From CBDCME01 sp965218865 (GTDB taxonomy: Bacteria; Pseudomonadota; Alphaproteobacteria; JAAXGF01), in contig CBDCME010000001.1 in the NCBI GenBank assembly GCA_965218865.1, positions 1-59,938 of the forward strand: a stretch of 59,938 bases of DNA. The letters are read 5' to 3'. Position 1 is the stretch's first letter. Each line of letters opens with the position of its first letter. The notes beneath the pieces were generated by a model, which saw only the letters and a program-made list of their open reading frames with translations, was not told where the DNA came from and did no database searches. The position numbers were made by a program, and so were the translations under genes. Positions 16,881 to 24,729 of this stretch are shown one piece after another.

Positions 16881-18446
16881 GTCGTCCGTGAAGAACCCTG
16901 ATTTCAAGCTGAAGCGGCGATTGGGTTTGCGGTGGGGTGCGAGATGTCGCTGAGGAGCGCGGCCAGGATTTGGACAAACAAACGCCTCAGCCATTTGAGG
17001 ACAAGGCGGTAGTTGTAGCCGGCGCCGGCGAGGATGGCGTTGATCTTGTCGCCGTCGCGGCCTTTGAGGAAGTTGCGCCCCAGCCTGCCATCGCTCTTGA
17101 GATGTCCGATCACGGCCTCGACGGCGGAGCGCCGCCTGAGCTCCTTCTTGATCGTCGGCGTGATGCCGCGTTTCTGGCCTGATCTAAAGACGCGGTGTTT
17201 GTTGGGGTAATCGTGGCCCTGGTATCCCTTGTCGACATAGATGCGCTCGGCCGATATCCCCGTCCAGCGTTCCATCTCTTCGATCACCTGCCTCAAGGTG
17301 TGGCCATCATAGGGATTGCCGTGGAAGGCCTTGACGTGGGCGACGAACTGGCCGCCGGGGGGGCGGGAATTGGTCGCCGCCACGGAGACCTTGCAGCCGA
17401 ACTCGTACGGCTTGTGCGCCTTCCCTTTGCCGATGCATTCGACCTCGGGCGCGTGGAGCGAATAGACCTTGGGCAAGGGGTCGCGCCGCTTCTGGGTCGA
17501 CACCCGCTCGGCCAGCCACAAGGGGCGGCGGAAGGTATCCCGTAGGCTCTCCTCCTGGGCCGTCTTGCGGCGGATGTCGCGGACGGTGCGCCCGAGATAG
17601 GTCTTGAGCTTGCGCAGGGCCTTGTTGGCCCGCTTGTGCTGTTTGGCATGGCGGTAGCGGCCTTGCATGATCAACGCCCTCTTGCCCAGGCGGGTATAGG
17701 ACTGACGCAGGGCAATGCCGTGCTCCCGTGCCAGTCGCACCAGCCGCTCGCGGGCTCGTTGCATCAGTTTGGCGTCGGTCGGAAAGGCAATCGCCTTCTC
17801 TTGTACGGTGGTGTCCACCGTCACCCGCTCGAGGTCCTTCTCCCGCAGCGCCCCCACCCGGTGGGCCACGGCCAGGCTCTCCTGGAATACCTTCTCCAAA
17901 CCTTCCGGCCCGATCCGGTCCCGCCACCGGGTCATCGACGAGCGCTCCATGGGCAGCTCATGCTGAAAGTACTCTTCGCCGCAGAAGCACTGGAAGTATG
18001 GGTCGTAGACCCAGCGCTCGCAGACCTCCTCATCCGAGAGATCGAACATATGCTTGAGGATGTGCAGCCCAACCATCAACCGCGTCGGGACCCCCGGCCG
18101 ACCCTCCTCCGAATACAAGGCTTCATAGGTCTCGTCGAAGAAAGTCCACGCGATCCGGCCCCCCAACACCACCAACTCGTGGCGCAGGTTGATGATGTTT
18201 TCGAACCGCGAGCGGAACAGGTCCTCTATTCCCGATGACACCTTGCGCGATGGCTTCATCACAGTTCTCCAATCCCAATCGACGGGAGCAGAGAATCACG
18301 TTCCGCAACGGAAGGGAATCCCCAAAATCAATTATTTCAAATCGCAAGCTTTTCAGGCCCAAAACCCGTTTTCTTGCAAATCCGATTACTTCGCCAAACC
18401 GAAAGAGCTACCAACATCAGCCGCTTACACGTTCTTCACGGGCGAC
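16881..18446 (-). mobile_element. IS5-like insertion sequence, copy 1
   Basis: It spans 1566 bp with inverted ends GTCGTCCGTGAAGAAC and GTCGCCCGTGAAGAAC. A six-base duplication TAATCA flanks it (16875-16880 and 18447-18452). Copies 2 (29.6 kb, same length) and 3 (53.0 kb) are nearly identical. It lies inside the right side of the presumed attachment region. Confidence 0.9.
16904..18262 (-). CDS. IS5-like transposase (copy 1)
   Basis: The 452-residue product is an intact DDE transposase: N-terminal DUF772-like dimerisation region (RLMVGLHILKHMFDLSDEEV and FCGEEYFQHELP), first D in VTVDTTVQEK, second D in IYVDKGYQGHDY, and E in RRSAVEAVIGHLKSDGR. The start is the ATG that gives the MKPSRKVSS N-terminus. 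Confidence 0.92.
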   Translation of the reverse strand: MMKPSRKVSSGIEDLFRSRFENIINLRHELVVLGGRIAWTFFDETYEALYSEEGRPGVPTRLMVGLHILKHMFDLSDEEVCERWVYDPYFQCFCGEEYFQHELPMERSSMTRWRDRIGPEGLEKVFQESLAVAHRVGALREKDLERVTVDTTVQEKAIAFPTDAKLMQRARERLVRLAREHGIALRQSYTRLGKRALIMQGRYRHAKQHKRANKALRKLKTYLGRTVRDIRRKTAQEESLRDTFRRPLWLAERVSTQKRRDPLPKVYSLHAPEVECIGKGKAHKPYEFGCKVSVAATNSRPPGGQFVAHVKAFHGNPYDGHTLRQVIEEMERWTGISAERIYVDKGYQGHDYPNKHRVFRSGQKRGITPTIKKELRRRSAVEAVIGHLKSDGRLGRNFLKGRDGDKINAILAGAGYNYRLVLKWLRRLFVQILAALLSDISHPTANPIAASA

Positions 18447-18610
18447 TAATCACTGGGACACCATTCGGTCAACGTGACCCCGCCAAACAGCGCACCTTTG
18501 ACCGTCACTGTTATTTGTCCCCGTTGTGCGTTGATTCACCTCGATTCTGCTGTAAAATTGCATAACGTGACAATGCCGTCCCGGACATCCAACCTTTTTC
18601 CAGGTGGCGA

Positions 18611-19041
18611 TCAAACGGTCACCACGATCTTTCCCTTCTGTTGGTTCGACTCCATGTAGCGGTGGGCTTCCGCGATCGCGTCCAGCGGAAAGGTGCGATC
18701 GATCAGTGGCTTCAGGGCACCGGAAACGAGGCCGTCGTAAACATAGCGTTTGCCGCACTCGAGGGATTCAGGATTGCTCACAATTTCGAACAACGTATGG
18801 CCGCGTACCGTGAGGCCCTTTGCCACGGAGAACAGGGGGAAGGACGTCGGCTTCATAGATAAGGCCCCGTATTCGAAGATCGTTGCACCTGAGCCGCGGC
18901 TTCGGCGAGGGTCTCGACAAACGGTCCGGCAACCGGGTCGAAAATTGTCCGAGCTCCCTTTCCGGATGTGATGGCTTTGACCCTCTCGACCAGATCTTGT
19001 TCGTTGGTGACGACGACATGATCGGCACCGGCGTCGACCCT
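18611..19041 (-). pseudogene. Zinc-type alcohol dehydrogenase/quinone oxidoreductase remnant
   Basis: The minus strand encodes the second half of an MDR-superfamily NAD(P)H oxidoreductase: the Rossmann-fold part VTNEQDLVERVKAITSGKG then TIFDPVAGP, and after a frameshift near 18885 the block GATIFEYGALSMKPTSFPLF and the C-terminal HRYMESNQQKGKIVVTV. The N-terminal catalytic half is missing; the sequence switches abruptly at 19041 to the end of a TIR-protein gene. It is not functional. Confidence 0.75.
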
Positions 19042-19680
19042 TTAGCGCGCTTGGTCACGTTGTTTCAGGTCGTCGAATCCGACGCCGATGATGCCGGCGA
19101 TGAGCTTGAGTTTGGCGTTATCCTTGCCGTCCTTGTCCTCGCACACATCGGCGGCGATGGACTCGGTGCGCTCATCGGTGACGTTGCCCTTGTCGTCAAC
19201 TTTGAAGCGCAGCGCCTCTGGGAATCACTCCTGCAAGCCGGATTCAGGCTTGTCCGAGGCATTGGGTTCACCTTCAACGATAAGACACAAGATACGGTTT
19301 TCCCGACCCATGGCCTTAAAAGTCCTGATTTCCTCGTTGACCCAAATTGAGTCCGCCGCATCCGGCGAACAGATGACGATCAGGATACAGGACTGTTCCA
19401 GCCCGGTGCGAATCGCGCCGCCCAGGTCTGCCGAATTCGGCAATTCCTCGCGGTCGCGGAAGATGGGGAAGATGCGTTTGGGCACCGCGCCGTCGCGCCT
19501 CAGCGTGCCCACCAAACGGGACGGTACGCGATAGGTTTCAAGTGCCTTGTGCAGCCAGTCTCCCCACGTCTTGTCGCGATGGCTGTAGCTGATGAAGGCC
19601 CAGTATTTTAAGTCGGTCACACTCAATCTGGCGGCGCCATCGTTTTCCACAGTATTTTTGCGTAGAAAAATCGCTGCCAT
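19042..19680 (-). pseudogene. TIR-domain protein, interrupted by TGA and truncated
   Basis: Residues 1-150 form a bacterial TIR domain (YWAFISYSHRDK, then IFRDREELPNSADLG and IVICSPDAADSIWVNEEI). A TGA at 19222-19224 interrupts the reading; beyond it the same frame continues with FPEALRF, GNVTDERTESIAADV and LKLIAGIIGVGFDDLKQRDQ, the usual linker of large TIR proteins with C-terminal repeats. The rest is lost at the junction with the oxidoreductase remnant. Some such proteins act in NAD-depleting defence, but no partner genes are present here. Confidence 0.75.
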
Positions 19681-19698
19681 TTCTCAATACCCAGGCTT

Positions 19699-20979
19699 AG
19701 TACATCGTTTCATAAATACCATAACGTATAAGGGTTGAAAAGTATGGGCAGATATGTCATGCTCGCGTATCCCTCAGGCTTCGAGCATGCCACGAGCCAG
19801 TCCCTATATCATCGTGCTCGCCTCGGAGGAAGAGCGCGCATTGCAGCGACGGGCCACGAGATATACGTTGCCGTATTATCAAGTGAACCGGGCCAAGATG
19901 ATTCTGCTCGCTGCGGATGGACTGCGGAATGACCAGATCGCGGCTCGCCTCGATGTGCGCCGAGAAGTGGTCAGTCAGTGGCGCAAGCGCTTTTTTGACG
20001 AACGCTTGGCGGGATTGGAGGAACGTCCCCGTCCTGGCCGCCCCCGGGATTTTCCCCCCAGAGGTGGTGGTCCAAATCAAGGCGCTGGCGTGTGAGTTAC
20101 CGAGCACCCACGGGTGTCCGCTGTCGCGTTGGAGTGTCTCAGGAACTCGCCCGCGAGGCGTGTCAGAAGGGCTGGGTGGCGACTTTAAGCGAGAGTACGG
20201 TGTGGCGGTGGCTGCACGAAGACGCGATCCGACCTTGGCAACGTCGATGCTGGATCTTCCCGCGCGACCCGGACTTCAAGGCCAAGGCGGTGCGCCTGCT
20301 CGATCTCTACCATCGCCAATGGGAAGGCGTGGCGCTCGGAAATGACGAATTCGTCATCTCGGCCGACGAGAAGACGAACATCCAGGCCCGCGCCCGCACT
20401 CATCGCCCACTGCCCACGCAGGCGAAGAGGGCGATGCGGGTCGAGCATGAGTACAGCCGCTGCGGGGCGTGGGCCTACCTGGCTGCGCTCGATGTCCATC
20501 GGGCCAAGCTCTTCGGGCGCTGCGAGACCCAAACCGGCATCGAGCCGTTTGACCGGCTGGTCGCCCAAATCATGACAAAGCCCCCCTATGCGCAGGCGCG
20601 CCGCGTGTTCTGGATTGTCGACAACGGCTCGTCCCATCGCGGACAGCGCTCGGTGCGCCGCCTAGAAGATCGCTATCCCAACCTCGTCCTGGTTCATGGC
20701 CCGGTTCATGCCAGTTGGCTCAATCAGATCGAAATCTACTTCTCGGTGCTGCAACGCAAAGCGCTTACACCCAACGATTTCCCATCGATCGAGGCGTTGC
20801 GCGAGCGCCTCGATGCCTTTGAACGCCACTGGGAAACGATCGCCAAACCCTTCGGGTGGAAGTTCACCCGTCACAACTTGGAAAACCTGCTGAGCAAGAT
20901 CGACGCTGCCCAAAGGGCCGATTATTCCCTCGCCGCGTGAACCCAGAATACGTGACCGAATTTATGAAACGATGTACTT
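19699..20979 (+). mobile_element. IS630-family insertion sequence, type B
   Basis: This is a different IS630 from the 1169-bp type. Its ends are inverted repeats GTACATCGTTTCATAAAT, next to TTA/TTAG, consistent with TA targeting. It inserted beside the start of the TIR gene. Only one copy is in the window. Confidence 0.85.
19787..20940 (+). pseudogene. IS630-family transposase, type B, two frameshifts
   Basis: Three frames must be joined: the HTH part (RAKMILLAADGLRNDQIAAR), the middle segment (PPEVVVQIKALACELPS and HGCPLSRWSV, shift at a C run near 20053) and the DDE part (FVISADEKTN, FWIVDNGSSHRG, HASWLNQIEIYFSVLQRKAL). Two shifts make it an unlikely source of active enzyme unless the first is programmed. 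Confidence 0.8.
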
Positions 20980-21342
20980 AGCGAAAAAGTGCAGCCACGA
21001 CCGGATAAAACTGGGAACTTCAATAGTCTGCTCGCAAAATGCGAACCAAGCCCTAAATCGCCTTTGACAGCTAATTGTGGTACCGATTTCGGCTACTCGG
21101 GGGTGCTATCTGGGGAATCTCGGATAAAGTCATATGAGGGCGGATCCCCGGGACCGGGCGAGAAAAGCCTTGCAGCACCTTGCCCAAACACCTAAATCCT
21201 CTCCCCGTGGCGGTTGCATGAAGACGGCCGACCTCGAATAGTCGCATTGCGTCTGGAAGAGCATCTCCCCGAAAGTAAATGCGCCATCGCCCCGCCGGAG
21301 CGCTGTGCCCCTGCGGCAACATCGCTATAGGACTACGCCTAC
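20980..21342. other. Intergenic region and long leader of the second csp gene
   Basis: No gene is visible. The 3' part probably forms the long 5' leader typical of cold-shock genes; I cannot define its structure or promoter reliably. Confidence 0.35.
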
Positions 21343-21546
21343 ATGACCACAGGAACGGTAAAATTCTTCAACACGACCAAAGGTTTCGGCTTCATCACAC
21401 CGGATGACGGATCAAAGGACGTCTTCGTTCACATATCGGCGGTGGAGCGCTCTGACCTGGGTTATCTGGCCGAGGGCCAAAAGGTCAGTTTCGACCTCCA
21501 GCAGGACACCCGTGGTCCGAAGGCTATCAATCTTCAGGCAGCCTGA
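21343..21546 (+). CDS. Cold-shock protein, CspA family (copy 2)
   Basis: The 67-residue product has RNP1 GFGFITP and RNP2 VFVHIS and is about 80 percent identical to the copy at 14.1 kb. It is intact, ending in TGA. Two closely similar csp genes 7 kb apart suggest a local duplication separated by IS insertions, or separate members of a normal multigene set. Confidence 0.94.
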   Translation: MTTGTVKFFNTTKGFGFITPDDGSKDVFVHISAVERSDLGYLAEGQKVSFDLQQDTRGPKAINLQAA

Positions 21547-21721
21547 ATCGTTGGTTGAAGCGGGCAGTATCCGTTTTGGTCAAGCGGGATTTTTTGTCCA
21601 TTAGCGGCGATCCCTGAGGAGGGCGTTTGCGAGGATGACGAGTTTCCGATGGAGCGCTGTCCGGCGCACCTCGCACTTCGGATTGTCCTCGGCAAATTGA
21701 ACCTAGATTCTGGGGTGGACT

Positions 21722-21919
21722 TCAAACTCTATAGCTGGAAGGGTAGGACCTAAGCGGCACACCGGTCCGCCATGCGTGCGATCTTTTGCAGCGAGAACAA
21801 ATCCGCTCGCCGGACCAATTGCTTGAAAACCTGGCTTTGCACCTGAGGCACTGCCGAACCTTGGGGACATCCCAGGGCGGCTGATTGGTCGGCGCATCTG
21901 TCGCTGGGGAATTGGTCAT
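21722..21919 (-). CDS. Small zinc-ribbon protein
   Basis: The 65-residue product (start at the internal ATG, MTNSPATDAP) has two CxxC knuckles, CLRCKARF and ICSRCK, 16 residues apart, forming a probable zinc ribbon, then a basic tail. Similar tiny ribbons occur in alphaproteobacteria without assigned function. A longer upstream reading exists but has poor composition. Confidence 0.55.
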   Translation of the reverse strand: MTNSPATDAPTNQPPWDVPKVRQCLRCKARFSSNWSGERICSRCKRSHAWRTGVPLRSYPSSYRV

Positions 21920-22322
21920 GAATGCTCCTTCGCACGGTGGCACAGTTGGTGGCCGGAGCACTGTGCGCGGAGGAGAATTCCTTAAAGAACATGTGATATC
22001 CCTTTCATTATTTCGGAAATTATTTGCCACTCATAAATATATGGTCCTGGCATAATTATTTTACAAGGGCCCATATGGTAACCTTTTCAATAATATTTAG
22101 TTTAAGAGAAAACTCTACGATATAGCACATAGTTGTATTTTGTTTTTTAACGGTACTGAACTTTTAATTTGGAGTGAGACCTAAGAAATTGCGCGAGTCT
22201 TTGCTCTGACGCAACGCTGCAAACATGACGTATCGGGCCTCCGTTCCTACTGCGCTCGCATGTCGGCTCTGCGTCAGACCTTGCCGAATCTGTCACCTGC
22301 AACTCGGGTCCGTTGCCGGATT
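21920..22322. other. AT-rich intergenic region
   Basis: I see no gene. The 22020-22160 part is markedly AT-rich compared with the surroundings and may contain promoters or foreign DNA. Confidence 0.35.
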
Positions 22323-22616
22323 CTAAGCTTTCGTGGCTGAGCAGAAAGCTGCCATTCCGTCTCTAATTTCCGGTGCTGAAGGTACTGCAGCCGTGGTTGG
22401 AAGCAGCCCGAATGGGCTCTTCATAGCCATCTCAACGCTCTTGATCGCCCTCCATCCACAAATGGACATACCAGTTCCAATATGAGCCACCACCCAGCCA
22501 GGAGGATCACGGTCTGCGTCGAGGTGAATCCCAAAGGCGCCAGAAAATACACCTGAGACGGTGCGAGAGCCATCGGGGGACCAGACTTTAAAGCTGCCTT
22601 CAGACCACTCGTTCAT
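22323..22616 (-). CDS. Unknown protein, paralogue of the SEC-C protein next to it
   Basis: I do not recognise a named family in this 97-residue product. It aligns over about 60 residues with the N-terminal part of the neighbouring SEC-C protein: FKVWSPDGSRTVSGV versus FITVTAEGEKTVTGL, AFGIHLDA versus VFGIHNIG, and WVVAHIGTGM versus WTVTHIPTGL, then a VE pair near the helix that follows. The shared block appears to be a small beta-rich domain. It lacks the SEC-C tail. Confidence 0.6.
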   Translation of the reverse strand: MNEWSEGSFKVWSPDGSRTVSGVFSGAFGIHLDADRDPPGWVVAHIGTGMSICGWRAIKSVEMAMKSPFGLLPTTAAVPSAPEIRDGMAAFCSATKA

Positions 22617-22665
22617 AGCTCATCGTTCCCACGTCTGTACTACGATTCAGGCTTTCTTCCCCGAT

Positions 22666-23160
22666 TCACTGTAAACAGCAATTCTTGAATTTCTTGCCCG
22701 ACCCGCAGGGACATAGGTCGTTGCGACCAACATGTTTAAAGCGATTCTCGTCGAGTACCCCTGGAGGCAGATTGATGATGGGAACTGTCCCCATCCGGAC
22801 GGAATCCTCGAAAATCATTTCGTTCCAAATCTCCGTCACCGCCATGCCGAGATCAGGTGGTGGGTTGCTCGGGCTAAGCGTTTTCCAATCGGCTCTGGGC
22901 GAAATCTTCTCGACAAAACGTTTGGCTGATTCGACTGCCAAGAACCCCTTGCCGGGGGTCAACTTGAGCCCCGTCGGAATGTGCGTCACGGTCCAATGCT
23001 CACGACGTTCTCCAATGTTATGAATGCCGAACACGTCACTGACCAATCCGGTGACGGTCTTCTCGCCTTCCGCCGTTACAGTGATGAATTTTCGAGATTC
23101 CCAGTCCATGATACCCATCATGCAATCATCCAGCGGCACAGTGAGATCGACATTAGCCAT
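22666..23160 (-). CDS. SEC-C motif protein with an uncharacterised N-terminal domain
   Basis: The 164-residue product ends with a SEC-C zinc-binding motif (GRNDLCPCGSGKKFKNCC), as at the SecA C-terminus, where it binds zinc and partner proteins or ribosomes. Residues 20-85 are the domain shared with the next gene. A middle region (PPDLGMAVTEIWNEM) links the two. The pair lies 50 bases apart on the same strand and is divergent from recD2. Function unknown. Confidence 0.7.
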   Translation of the reverse strand: MANVDLTVPLDDCMMGIMDWESRKFITVTAEGEKTVTGLVSDVFGIHNIGERREHWTVTHIPTGLKLTPGKGFLAVESAKRFVEKISPRADWKTLSPSNPPPDLGMAVTEIWNEMIFEDSVRMGTVPIINLPPGVLDENRFKHVGRNDLCPCGSGKKFKNCCLQ

Positions 23161-23226
23161 CGAAGGATCGAACCACGACCATGCGCCCCACTAGGATTCT
23201 CGCCCTGCTTCGAGCATGTTTATACC

Positions 23227-24636
23227 ATGAGTTTCCGATCAGATTCCGCCTACCAAGATCGTGACCGAGAACCCCTCTCCGGCTTGGTCGAACGTGTCAC
23301 ATTCCACAGCCCGGAAACAGGCTTCTGCGTCCTACGGGTCAAGGTCCGAGGCCACCGTGAACTCGTGACCGTGCTCGGGCCAGCCGCACCTGTCCAGCCG
23401 GGAGAGTTTATCCAGGCCAGCGGTCGGTGGGATAACCACCGAGAGCACGGCATTCAGTTCAAGACGACCTTCCTGAAGGTGATGCCGCCCAGTTCCCTCG
23501 ATGGCATCGAGAAGTACCTTGGTAGCGGCATGATCAAAGGCATCGGCCCTCATTTCGCCGATAAGCTGGTCAAAGCGTTCGGTGAGGAGGTCTTCGATGT
23601 CATCGAGAATGCCCCCGAGCGGTTGAGAAAACTCGACGGCATCGGCCCCAAGCGGGTCGAGAGAATCATCTCCGGCTGGGCCGATCAGAAAGCCATCCGG
23701 GAGATCATGGTGTTTCTGCAATCCCACGGTGTCGGCACCTCACGGGCTGTACGCATCTACAAGACCTACGGCGCCGACGCAATCCCACTGGTTAGTGAGA
23801 ATCCATACCGCCTTGCGCGGGACATCAAGGGCATTGGGTTCCTGACGGCTGACCAAATTTCCGAAAAACTCGGCATCGAGAAGACAGCCATGATCAGGGC
23901 GAGAGCAGGGATTTCATACACCCTGGCGTCCTTGGTAAAAGCATTACCGAGCAGAGCAGCACTCATGGTGGTTGGTGACGTTGATCAACTTCCTTCGGTG
24001 GGGCCAGGGCAGGTTCTCGCCGACATCATTGCTTCCGGTGCTGTACCTGTGGCTCGCCTGACCGAAATTTTCAGGCAGGCGGCGGAGAGCCAGATCGTCA
24101 CCAACGCCCATAGGGTGAACGCCGGCTACATGCCCAACCTGGATGTCACCAGAAGCGCCCAGTCGGACTTCTATTTTGTCGAGGCCCGCGACCCAGAGGA
24201 CGGTGTTTCCAAAATTATAGAGATCGTGAAGAACCGTCTGCCCAAACGCTTCGGCTTCGACCCCATCAAGGACGTTCAGGTGCTGTGCCCGATGAACCGT
24301 GGTGGCCTCGGTGCTCGGGCGTTGAATGTCGAACTCCAGAAAGCTCTGAACCCGCCCGTTGATGAGGTTTTCATTGAACGTTTTGGCTTCACCTATCGCG
24401 TCGGTGACAAGGTGATGCAAACCGACAACGACTACGACAAGGACGTTTTCAACGGTGATGTCGGTTACGTCCGTCGCATTGACCCCGACTCTCAGGAACT
24501 TGTCATCGAGTTTGACGATAAATCAGTCGAGTACCAATTTGGGGAACTCGATGAGGTGGCTCTGGCCTACGCTGTCAGCATCCATAAATCGCAGGGTTCA
24601 GAATACCCAGCAGTCGGGTTTTTTGGAGTCTCATGA
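23227..24636 (+). pseudogene. RecD2-type helicase lacking the central ATPase motifs and the C-terminus
   Basis: The 469-codon reading starts at MSFRSDSAYQ and has the RecD2 N-terminal OB-like part, the helix-hairpin-helix block (GMIKGIGPHFADKLVKAFG, LDGIGPKRVERI) and then jumps from AGISYTLASL straight to LPSRAALMVVGDVDQLPSVG. The roughly 200 residues expected between them, holding the Walker A (GGPGVGKT-type) and DEAS motifs, are missing without a frame change. The late helicase motifs (AVSIHKSQGSEYP) are present, but the gene is then cut at about 24612. It should not hydrolyse ATP. Confidence 0.85.
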
Positions 24637-24729
24637 CTCTTTCCCTCTCCGTCAAATTGGAATTCCAAGCTCAAGTATCGCGACCCTGTCCGGACGTACT
24701 TCGACGGATCGGCTGCGGGCCATGTCCGA
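24613..24729. other. Junction segment between recD2 and the ISAs1 element
   Basis: No gene is visible. The segment carries the hairpin GCCATGTC/GACATGGC (24718-24741) just outside or at the left end of the ISAs1-like element. Confidence 0.35.

Noticed and set aside
19042..19680. Thoeris or other TIR-based defence system
   Set aside because: No partner gene (ThsA-like or SMF/SLOG effector) is adjacent and the gene is broken.
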